Below, piece after piece: positions 1 to 8,844 of a stretch of DNA of 51,711 nucleotides. The notes beneath the pieces were generated by a model. The model worked only from the letters and a program-made list of their open reading frames with translations, made no database searches and had not been told where the DNA came from. How positions within the stretch are numbered: position 1 is the stretch's first letter; each line of letters starts with the position of its first letter. The stretch lies in contig ML769796.1 in assembly GCA_009733575.1 (NCBI GenBank), positions 1 through 51,711 on the forward strand. Direction: 5' to 3'. Origin of the DNA: Gymnopus androsaceus JB14 (Eukaryota > Basidiomycota > Agaricomycetes > Agaricales > Omphalotaceae). The translations under genes and the position numbers were made by a program.

Positions 1-274
1 ACTTGGAAAGTTGGAGGCAGCTGAGAAATTGGAAGAGGAGGTGCTGCCACTGCGCAAGCAAGCACTTGGAGACCACCATCCAGATACCTTGAGAGCCATG
101 GCCAACCTTGCAGCCACATATCGCAAACTTGGAAAGTTGGAGGCAGCTGAGAAATTGGAAGAAGAGTTGCTTCTGCATAAGCAAGTAGTGGCTACTGACA
201 TTTCAGAGGGTTCAGGCTCTACTGCAGGTCACCCTATGGTGTCTTCCCCTTCGAAGTTCAAAGCAGAGGACTAG
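1..274 (+). CDS. 3' end of a TPR-repeat gene (kinesin-light-chain type), partial
   Basis: Open from the left edge to a stop at 272-274. It encodes just under two tetratricopeptide repeats of the kinesin-light-chain class (42 residues per unit, key pattern HHPDTL..MANLAATY..LGK.EAAEKLEEE), followed by a short non-repeat tail beginning ATDISEGSGS. Repeats of this class form a superhelical surface for protein binding. In basidiomycetes they often make up the C-terminal sensor part of NB-ARC/NLR-like proteins, but no nucleotide-binding domain is in view here, so the full architecture is unknown. The same tail recurs at the end of the gene finishing at 2426, so the two are tandem duplicates. The last few residues differ (SPSKFKAED here, SLSLGSSKQRTSK there). 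Confidence 0.75.
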   Translation, partial: LGKLEAAEKLEEEVLPLRKQALGDHHPDTLRAMANLAATYRKLGKLEAAEKLEEELLLHKQVVATDISEGSGSTAGHPMVSSPSKFKAED

Positions 275-975
275 TAAGCAGGGGAGTAGAATGGCAATCA
301 AGACTGTTGTATCAAAGTTTCTGGGAAAGCTTAGAGTCAAGTGAAATATTACTGAAGATACAACTGTGCAGAAAAACACATAAAGCTGGTAAGTGGTAAG
401 TGGTGCAGGTGGCCCCTTTGTCTGCCATGGTTACTAGCTATGAAAACTGCAAAAGGCTGATATTACTACTGCATTCATTGATTGTTTCCTTTTTTTGTGT
501 TTGTTGCTTGGTCGGAGTTGCCATTACTTATTGACATTGTTATTTCTGCCATCATACTGGATCCTGTTTTTGTTGTTCGTGTACTGATTTACTTTTACAC
601 TGTCTTCATTTCATACCAAAGTGTACTTATACAGAATGTTGTATTGTGACTTAATGAATATAATCTTGTACCCACCAAAATAAAGGTAGTCTCCCATAGG
701 CAGAAGCTATATATGATGATTGTTTGGAACAATGTATATAGAAAGTAAGTAATGGAATTTGTATCTGTGGCCGAGTCTTTCAAAATACTGATATGAGCTG
801 GGTCGGAAACATGACAAGGACTTGAAGGTCGGTTTTGATACCCTGACAATGTTTAGAGGGTGTCAGTGGATGCTTTCGTCGCCTTGGAGTGTGCCTGGAG
901 TTCCAGTCAAAACATTTTGGAGGGGTTTTGGGACGTTGGAATGAAGTACTGAGATTTGTAGTGGTGAAGTGCGTG
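275..975. repeat. Duplicated 3' flank of the TPR gene, then sequence without a clear gene
   Basis: Bases 275 to about 486 are a close copy of the flank after the second TPR gene (about 2412-2585 and continuing at 3619-3660), so the duplication reaches well beyond the stop codon. From about 490 to 975 there is AT-rich sequence with no convincing coding frame. The stretch 889-975 is open in the frame of the next TPR gene but does not look like TPR sequence, which suggests a chimeric junction or a poorly defined first exon. Confidence 0.6.
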
Positions 976-2426
976 GGTTCTCCAGATACCTTGATTTCCA
1001 TGGCCAATCTTGCAGCCACATATCAAGCACTTGGAAAGTGGGAGGCAGCTGAGAAATTGAAAGAGGAGGTGCTGCTACTGCGCAAACAAGTACTTGGAGA
1101 CCACCATCCAGATACCTTGATGGCCATGGCCAATCTTGCAGCCACATATCAAGCACTTGGAAAGTGGGAGGCAGCCAAGAAACTGGAAGAGGAGGTACTG
1201 CCACTGCACAAACAAGTACTTGGAGACCACCATCCAGATACCTTGAGAGCCATGGCCAATCTTGCAGCCACATATCAAGCACTTGGAAATAGTCATGGGC
1301 AAGAATCATGACTCTATCTGACTCTTGACTCTTTGCTAGGATACTCTCACTCCAAAACCCATGATCTTAACTCTAGCCACGAGTAGAATCACTTAAGCAC
1401 AAGTGGCTCTAGGATAGGATCACCTAGAGTCAAGAGTCAAATCAATCCAAGGATACTCTAGAGTGAACATTGAATAACCCAATAAGTGTTGTATTAGATG
1501 TATTAAATATTAGTATACAACCCTCAGCAGTAGCAATATTGATGTTTCAGACACATTTCACTCACAATACATCATATACAGCACATAGCAAGTATTTAAG
1601 AGTATCCTTGCTAGAGTATCCTAGGTCCCAAACCAGGTGATTCTAACTCTACTCTGGAGTAGAGTCATGATCCTTTTTTTTGTAGTATGACTCTATCCTA
1701 GAATCATTTTCAAGGATCATGACTAGAGTATCCTTGATGATTCATGATTCTTGCCCATGACTACTTGGAAAGTGGGAGGCAGCTGAGAAGTTGAAAGAGG
1801 AGGTGCTGCTACTGCGCAAGCAAGTACTTGGAGACCACCATCCAGATACCTTGAGAGCCATGGCCAATCTTGCAGCCACATATCAAGCACTTGGAAAGTT
1901 GGAGGCAGCTGAGAAGTTGAAAGAGGAGGTGCTGCCACTGCACAAGCAAGCACTTGGAGACCACCATCCAGATACCTTGATTTCCATGGCCAATCTTGCA
2001 TCGACATATCATTCACTGGGAAAGTTAGAGGCAGCTGAGAAATTGGAAGAGGAGGTACTGCCACTGCGCAAACAAGTACTTGGAGACCACCATCCAGATA
2101 CCTTGATGGCCATGGCCAATCTTGCAGCCACATATCAAGCACTTGGAAAGTTGGAGGCAGCTGAGAAGTTGAAAGAGGAGGTGCTGCCACTGCGCAAGCA
2201 AGCACTTGGAGACCACCATCCAGATACCTTGATTTCCATGGCCAATCTTGCAGCCACATATTGGGCACTGGGAAAGTTGGAGGCAGCTGAGACATTGGAA
2301 GAAGAGTTGCTTCTGCATAAGCAAGTAGTGGCTACTGACATTTCAGAGGGTTCAGGCTCAACTGCAGGTCACCCTATGGTGTCTTCCCTTTCACTTGGAA
2401 GCTCAAAGCAGAGAACTAGTAAGTAG
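889..2426 (+). pseudogene. TPR-repeat gene split by a hAT-type MITE
   Basis: About eight tandem 42-residue (126-bp) kinesin-light-chain-type TPR units, in two open blocks (889-1289 and 1764-2426), then the ATDISEGSGS tail and a stop at 2424-2426. The blocks are separated by the 474-bp element at 1290-1763. If that element and one copy of its 8-bp target duplication are removed, the two blocks join in frame through an AAG Lys codon inside a repeat, so the insertion is what breaks the gene. The repeats are nearly identical to each other, which points to recent expansion or gene conversion. The true start is unclear: TPR similarity begins near 976 and the sequence before it differs. The role is inferred to be protein binding, possibly as the sensor half of an NLR-like receptor. 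No NB-ARC domain is visible. Confidence 0.7.
1290..1763. mobile_element. Non-autonomous hAT-type MITE, 474 bp
   Basis: The ends are perfect 22-bp terminal inverted repeats (1290-1311 and 1742-1763, starting TAGTCATGGGC). They are flanked by a perfect 8-bp target duplication CTTGGAAA at 1282-1289 and 1764-1771. An 8-bp duplication and a TAG-type terminus are the signature of hAT elements. The inside has no open frame, but is full of sub-terminal variants of ACTCTA and GAGTATCC in both orientations, as expected of transposase-binding repeats. A broken hAT transposase sits at the right edge of this window; whether it is the relevant family cannot be told because its ends are not visible. Confidence 0.85.
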
Positions 2427-2585
2427 GGCAGTAGAATGGCAATCAAGACTGTTGTATCAAAGTTCCTGGGAAAGCTTAGAGTCAAGTGAAATATTGCTGA
2501 ACATACAAATGCACAGAAAAACACATACTGTAAAACTGGTAAGTGGTGTAGGTGGCCCCTATGTCTGCCATGGTTACCAGCTATG

Positions 2586-3618
2586 TGTCAGACCCTGGCT
2601 CATTTCCAGACACTCCCTGTGCTTGTTAACCACCCACTGATGTTTCCCATGCTCCTTAACCATCCGCGGACACCACCCACACTCATTTACCTATATGCGG
2701 GTGCTTCCCATGCTTATTTACCATTTATTATGCCTGCTGGGCACTTTCTACATGTGATTACCAGTTATCCTGCCTTCTAGGTGCCTCCCACACTTGATAA
2801 CCATCCATCAGGCCCTCCCGATGATTTACACAGCCACCCTACAGTATATAAGTAGACACCCAAAGTTCATGTACCCTAGTCTGTTATTACCATTGTTACC
2901 AAATTGATCCTGTTTTGCTTCTGTCTCTGTCTCTGTCTCTCTGTTCTGTCAGTTCCAACCAGTTGTGCCTTCCAAGCTCTGTTTGAAGGCTCACTGTCAT
3001 CTGCATTAACTGCGAGGTTCCATCTGTAGATACCAAATCTATGTCCAGAGCTCACTGTCTTCTATCTCTGTTTACAACTTTACGACCAAAGGTCCCAGGA
3101 GCTTCCTATTTGGGTTTTGCTACCTCTAGAACCTCTGCATCTGCTTTTGCCCTATTCCGTCTGCTCCCATGCTATTTCTGTCCACTTTCACCCAATTCCA
3201 CCCACTCCCACACTATTTCTGTCCGCTTTTGTGCTATTCCATCCGCTCCCATGCTATGTCTGTCCGCTTCCACCCTATTTCCATCCGCATTTGCTGTATT
3301 CCACCCGCATTATCCATATTTGGACTTATTACACCTTTTTGGATCACCCCTTCATCCATATTCCATCTGCTTCCACTCATTTCTGGTCATCGGACCACAA
3401 TACCACCCGCTTCCTCCTGATTACGTCATCGGGTGGCCTGTACACTGTTCCTTGCACCTCTGAAGCTTGTACTGTTCCGTACAACACTCATACTACTGTC
3501 CAGACCCACCTTACGGCACGGTTACCCTGGGTGGTTGCATTTGGTCTCCACTTACATCTAGGTGCGAGACATTCAGGATACATTGGTTCAAGATCCGTTT
3601 CATGCACTGGGTCTCACA
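2586..3618 (+). mobile_element. Solo LTR of a retrotransposon, 1033 bp
   Basis: Starts TGTCAGACCC and ends GGGTCTCACA, a short inverted repeat bounded by TG and CA. It is flanked by a perfect 5-bp target duplication CTATG (2581-2585 and 3619-3623). The duplicated TPR flank at 430-486 is the empty site: AGCTATGAAAACTGC is continuous there. A TATA box (TATATAAG, 2845-2852) gives the likely promoter and the + orientation. Bases 3140-3310 are a degenerate array of short pyrimidine-rich repeats (CCGCTCCCATGCTATT and variants), and 2620-2800 holds another set. No internal region, primer-binding site or coding sequence remains, so this is most likely the product of LTR-LTR recombination. Confidence 0.85.
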
Positions 3619-3667
3619 CTATGAAAACTGCAAAAGGCTGATATAACTACTGCATTCATTGATAGTG

Positions 3668-3785
3668 TGTGGCTCCAGTCAGGTCGGGTGCCCAAAATGC
3701 CAACCTGAGCCGGACCCAGTGCTAAACCCGGACCTGACCTACCGGGTATGGGTTTTTCACTGGGTCCGGGTTCTGGGTTTTCCAA
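3668..3785. repeat. GGGTC/GACCC-rich low-complexity tract
   Basis: A stretch dominated by variants of GGGTCCGG, CCCGGACC and GGGTTTT on both strands. Such degenerate GC-rich tracts occur in many plant and fungal genomes with no known function. The rest of 3786-4395 is AT-rich with weakly repeated phrases (such as ACATGTACTG and ACATAGGAT) and no gene. Confidence 0.6.
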
Positions 3786-4563
3786 GGTTGGTTAATAGCT
3801 TCAAATACTCATAAATACCATATATTATGACTTTTGACTGATTTATATACTAAGTTTTTTGTTCAGAATGGCCTCCAGCATATTTAAGGGCCTGGGAGAA
3901 TTGCCGAAAGACATTTTAATACAATGGTTTTTTTCTGAAAGTTATTGTAGCAGTCTCACAAAAGATTTTGAGGTTCATCCCAGTCATGTGGTGCCTGCTG
4001 GGACTGTCATTCCTGTATCTTCCTCAAGTTAGATCTAGGATTAGGGGAACACATGTGTTGAATAAAGTCATAGGATGCAGGTAAATATGTGCTCCATCTA
4101 TTGAAATGTACTGGATTAAAACTTGGGATGTGGGTGAACATGGGTTGATACTAACATGTACTGAGTAAAGACATAGGATACAATTGAACATTAGCTATAT
4201 ACATCCATATATACTGGGTTAAAACATAGGATTGACCTGAAAATTGGTTGCACATGTAGACATATACTGGGATGAAACCTGAGATATGCTCTAACATGTG
4301 CTATGAGACATGTACTCAAGTCAGACATTGGGTATAATCAAAGATATACTGAAGAAGAGCCTAGTCTATAGCTAAACATGCTTGGCACATATTTATTGCT
4401 ATTTTCAAATATAATGGGTTTTCAGAAAAAATATTTATTCAAATTGGCACATGTGAGATCGTGAGAGAATAACCAGCATGCGCGTCCATCCTCAACACTC
4501 AACATCCTCTACACGTTGTCTTTTTATCTATGTCTTCTGTGGGCTCTTTTTCTTAAGATTCAG

Positions 4564-5878
4564 ATGATATATCCAGGACAAATGATCCTTTTGATGGATA
4601 TGAAGGTGACAATGGTCACAAAGGGAATGATCAAGAACCAGGTGCAAAAACTTATCATTCTGCATTCAAGATCATCATTGATACTATGTATTTAGAATCA
4701 GACTATAACAATGGGCAAGGAGTACGATATGAGCCTGTGCTTACTGCACTTTTCCCCCATCTTCCTGCTGGACAAAAGCATCGCCAGAATGCTGCAAGAC
4801 CCAAAGTCACTGGAAAGACCTTTTTCATCTCGGAATATGCATGCATGGGTGAATTCATGGAGGAAGTAACACAGTGTGTCAAAGGATTGGGCAACTCACC
4901 TGTGCCATGGGATTTCAAGATTGTTGCTGGGGATTTTAGGTCATCTTCATTCAAGGTCATTTGGTCCATTCACGGGAAGCAGGGTTTGCTGGCAGATGAA
5001 GCTGGTTATAATGACATGCTCAAACAAACCAAGGGTTCTATAAAGCTCAGCATTGAAGAGCTTGAGGTGTGTCCACATCTTTGGATGTCAATGTTTCGAT
5101 ACTCATGTGAGCTGTTTTCAGCTGCCACCAGGACAGGTACCAAACAAAATCTTGGACCAGAGCTGGAGCCTGCTACTATAGTGAAGAAGAAAGGCAAGAA
5201 GGTGAGTCTTTGTTTCCTTTTTCATTGTTGTTTTCCCTAATTGACATTCCAGAAGCATGAATCATCGGAAGAGGAAGACAAAATCTTGGAGTTCATTGAC
5301 AAACTAATCACTCATCACACATGTAACAACAAGTCCTGCTGCTCATCCAGGTGTCTCGTCGACCCCACAGGAAAACATGTCCCTCTCACAATGTACCGGA
5401 TCTGTCTTTGGGCTGCAGCCATGGTAAATTTATCCCCCCCTCCTATGCAATCAATACTAATTGTGATGTTGGCAGGTAGCTCATACTGCCAATGTGGATA
5501 TTGACAATCCACTGCCTGGCATTGAAGTTGAAAACAATAATGATAATGATGACATTGGCATGCTTGCTAAACGGTGCGTTAGTCTTCTCCAACAAGCTCA
5601 CCAGCCAAACATTACTGTAAACCTAGCTGGACTCCATGATATTATTCCCCGACCACCTCTCCATGCTATCTAGACCAACAATCCACTTCCATTGCCTGCT
5701 CAACTACCTCTGTGACTTTTGCACCAAATATGACTTATCGGATGAAATTTTACCAAAGCTGGATGCAGTAAAGATTACCGGCCCTCATACCTTGCACTTC
5801 TACAAAGAAGCTGATCTTATGGATACAGTGAAGCTGACACTGGGTGAGCTTGGAAGTGTTCTAGATGCTGCTGAATGA
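4564..5878 (+). pseudogene. Passenger gene of unknown function with a SAM-like C-terminus, decayed
   Basis: Reads from a 3' splice site (TTCAG, ending 4561) through an exon to GTGAGT at 5201, then exons after CAG at 5252 and AG near 5476, with about 50-base introns. The N-terminal part is globular and unrecognised. The middle has a cysteine-rich patch (HTCNNKSCCSSRC) and an acidic linker. The last about 50 residues (YDLSDEILPKLD...DLMDTVKLTLGELGSVLDA) resemble the helical SAM-like tail found at the end of many mushroom proteins of unknown function. There is an in-frame stop near 5671 and the frame shifts near 5710, so the SAM-like tail is cut off: decayed unless an unseen intron bridges it. 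It lies inside the 4.3-kb TA-flanked element and may be carried as cargo. Confidence 0.5.
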
Positions 5879-6656
5879 TGGACTCGGGGCTTGGACTGAC
5901 TTCTTTTGCATTCTCATGGTTTTCTTTGCTACTTGCACACCTTTCTGTCTTCTCACTCCTGCTATCAATCACTGTGTATTCAATTCTGTTTTTGATAGTA
6001 TCACCGGTTTTGTTGTATGCATAGCTCCGTTTATCAAATGTTCAAACATTACAATATTTATCTGCACCATATGAAACTAGTGAACTATAAGTAACCACAG
6101 TGATGCCAAAAACCCCAGGTCATTTCTGGAAGTTTTGACTTTCCGCCCCTCACACATGATGCCCAAATGGGGAATCGGCTTACATCATCTTCAAACCTCC
6201 GGGCAGTTCGTTTACCAATTCCTTCACTTGATTCTCCTCACCTAACACTATCTCTCATCTTACTCCAATTCCTCTCTTCCCTTGCTCATCTTTCATATAC
6301 AAAGAGCCCCGATCACTAATTTTGTTACTTTGTAACAACATTGTGTCACCACTCACTTTCAACATGCATGTGCACCTGGCTCATTTGGTGAAGAACTGGA
6401 TAAACAGTGGAAGGGCAGCTATGTTCTTAAATAATAGTACAGACTAATCTTGCCCTCATACTGCCCACCCTTGCCTCTGTTGTGCCACCCCCATCTCATT
6501 AGTACTCTTAGTACTTTATAATTAGTGCTCTGTACTTAGTCTACCAAATACAGGTCTTATTTTTCCTCTACCTGAACCTCCATACCTGAGCTCCTGAGCT
6601 TGTTAGCTTTGATGGACTTGTGCTTTGTTTATTGCTCGGGAAACATCCAGAGCTCT
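5879..6656. other. No gene recognised
   Basis: AT-rich sequence between the passenger gene and the transposase remnant. Short frames only. A pyrimidine-rich stretch at 6200-6310 (CTCCTCACC, CTCTCATC, CCTCTCTTCCC) could be a promoter or untranslated leader, but nothing downstream supports that. Confidence 0.5.
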
Positions 6657-7316
6657 TCAGCCACTTACACCATCAATGATCTCCTTTTGGAACAATCGAA
6701 TCACATGCGAGGGGTGGAAAGTACGCAACTCATTTCTGGTGTAATGACACGACATGGCATCATAAAGCTTGTGGAAAATATTCTCAACACTGAAGAAGCC
6801 AAGACCAATACGCCGGAGGTGAGCCTTGATTGTGGAGAATGCAAGCTCAATGGGTTGGAAATCCAGTGAATATGGGGAGAGATATTCAATCCGACAGCCT
6901 AATAAGCAGCATCAACAATTGCATACATGCACTGAAAAAGGGTATAGGACTTGCCAAACTCCTCTACAAGGTCGAGAACCTCTTGGGAATGGTGTATACG
7001 AGCATTATCAATGCTAATCACACTGCAAGGTGCAGGATATGGGTTCATCATCAGAAGCTTCACAGAAAAATCAGCATTAAATAGCAAAATAATGATAGAG
7101 GAAACATACCAAGTCTTCCTGAAGAAACTGGACAAAGAGATCATGATTGAATGATCCTTCAACAACCATAGAGGCTATGATTCCCTTGTCCAACGCCAAT
7201 CCAGCCAGCATCAACAATCTCCAACCTCAAACAAAGGGTGCCTGCACCTCAACATGCTTTCCTTTTTCAGCCCTTCCCCAGTCTGGCATACATCCTGTTA
7301 TCCTTTGAAACTTCAT
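6657..7316 (-). pseudogene. IS630/Tc1-mariner-type DDE transposase, 5'-truncated and broken
   Basis: Reads right to left: an acidic start (DEVSKD) at the very edge of the nested MITE, then a GIIASMVVEGSFN block, IDNARIHHSQEVLDLVEEFG holding the second catalytic Asp, then YLSPYS..F.PIE with the catalytic Glu region and a KAHLRR tail, ending at 6657-6659. Two introns are readable: GTATGT..AG near 7055-7106, and a GC-AG intron (GCAAGT..TTATTAG) near 6900-6957 that exactly restores the family motif. It is broken by a frameshift near 7270, a TGA at 7227-7229, and loss of its N-terminal half beyond the MITE. The DNA-binding domain was not found on the far side (8051-8700). Confidence 0.75.
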
Positions 7317-8050
7317 CATCAGCAAAACCTGGGTGTTCTGTACAGAGCTGTACAGCACTTATAGGACCCATAGCAAGGTACCCCTCTGTACAGAACTGTG
7401 GGATGCTATGGGTTGCTGTGGATCGCTGTGGACTTTGTGGGATGCTATGGGTTGCTGTGGATCGCTGTGGACTTCGCGGGAACGCCGCCATCAGGGTTCT
7501 ATTCAATATTGATTCAATACCAAATATATTATCATTTTGAATTGATTCCCTGGCTGGCAAGAGCAAAATACTAGCGAAATATTTATAAAATCATTTTATT
7601 GGCGATTCCAAACACTACTAATACTACAACATACATACTCGACTCATCCAACAGGCCCACAACTGGCATAAAATTGTATACTAATCAACTGCAACCTCCT
7701 ACCAGTCATCGAATCCTTCTTCAATGAGACTAAAAGATGTCATCAGATATACAATTAGAGCCTCCGAGTCAAAAATTCCAGAGAGCAGTCTGAGTTAAGT
7801 TGAGCTTAGTGGGGGAAGGAAAAGATGTCGAACTTGTCAAAACCGTTGATTAAATAGTGTCCAAGGTCCCCATTGCCGTATCCATCAGCTGGGAATGACA
7901 GGTGTCAGAATGCTCGAGCAACGGTCAACCTACAGCATCTTACAGGACCTCATAGGACCTCATAGCATTCCACAGCACTGTACAGTGCTGTGGCTGCTAT
8001 GGATTGCTATAAGCTGCTATAGGTGCTGTAGCGTTCACCCAGGTTCATGA
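7317..8050. mobile_element. MITE family A, copy 1 (CATCAGCAAAACCTGGGTG ends)
   Basis: The left end is CATCAGCAAAACCTGGGTG; the right end near 8036 is CACCCAGGTT, then degraded. Inside each end are runs of GCTATGGATCGCTGTGG-like units and their complements (CATAGCAACCCATAGC), so the two ends can pair over about 100 bases. The centre is AT-rich with AAAATCATTT, also seen in the copies at 31179 and 45533. No coding capacity. It lies within the transposase remnant of the Tc1-like element, so it is younger than that insertion. Confidence 0.7.
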
Positions 8051-8844
8051 CTGAATGACGAACAGGCAGAAATAGTTATAGGAGGATGGAGTATCGACAG
8101 TTACAGAGAATGTATTCATAAGGGTATAGCAGAATCAGGCATATATCTCCTGACTCGTTTATACAAACTGAGTCCAGCTCATTATTGATGCGATAGATTG
8201 ATTGGAACAGAAAGACAAGAGAATTACAATGTGAATATAAGAAATAGCACAGACGATACATATATATATAGACAATATTTCAATCAACAAAAGGATTGGG
8301 TCAGTTACAGATACACTGCCATGAACTAAACAGATAATCAGAGATACATACCATTCACATTAAATGACATAGACATAAGACAGCAACCAGACAGACAGAA
8401 TTTGCTGCTGCTTTGCGCATCACACATATATCCAGTAAGCAAATAGTACCTGCGCGAGCACAGACAATACAAGTCTTCTTGACATATCACATCTCATAAT
8501 ATATTATATCACATCACTATCCATAGATGAGTAAATATCAAGAAAAGGATACCTATAATCACACAGAGATAAATTAAGAATGGAGGGGATAACGTTTCGA
8601 GCATCGGGACATTTCGACAATTGATGGAGAAACAGGGAACAAGCGCCTATGGATGATGTCATCGCATATGCGAAACTTTTTCAAAAATTTTTATTTCCAA
8701 AAACCCATTATATTCGAAAATAGCAATAACTTGAAAATACTTGAAAAACTTGTCATCTCCACAGACTCAGGACATGGGCCCATTAAAACAGTCTATTGCA
8801 GTTAAATAAGAGAAACATGATTCCAAATGAGTCTTCCTTGCAAA
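8051..8844. other. AT-rich, no gene recognised
   Basis: Rich in ACAGA and TATATC. It includes the right terminal repeat of the Tc1-like element (8700-8726). The remaining bases to 8844 are the 3' flank of the kinase gene. No conserved frame was seen, including for the missing N-terminus of the transposase. Confidence 0.5.

Larger units (their letters stand above)
4396..8726 (-). mobile_element. Tc1/mariner-like DNA transposon, 4331 bp, with passenger gene and nested MITE
   Basis: Imperfect terminal inverted repeats of about 27 bp (one clear mismatch; outer end TTGCTATTTTC) lie at 4396-4422 and 8700-8726. They are flanked by TA on both sides (4394-4395 and 8727-8728), the target site of Tc1/mariner elements. 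Inside, on the minus strand, is the DDE region of an IS630/Tc1-type transposase (6657-7316), which agrees with the TA duplication. It also holds an unrelated plus-strand gene (4564-5878) and a MITE (7317-8050) that cuts the transposase. The element looks dead. The TIR pair plus TA plus matching transposase class is the basis for the call; element size depends on these two TIRs truly being partners. Confidence 0.65.

Noticed and set aside
1290..1763. The insertion in the TPR gene as an ordinary intron
   Set aside because: At 474 bp it is far longer than other introns here, has perfect inverted ends and an 8-bp target duplication, and lacks a GT..AG pair at its borders.
863..2341. Several long minus-strand open frames across the TPR array
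   Set aside because: They are reverse readings of the repetitive plus-strand TPR units, with the same 42-codon period and odd Trp/Cys-rich composition.
3041..3641. Overlapping plus-strand frames rich in Pro, His, Ser and Cys
   Set aside because: They lie inside the solo LTR and come from its pyrimidine-rich tandem repeats.
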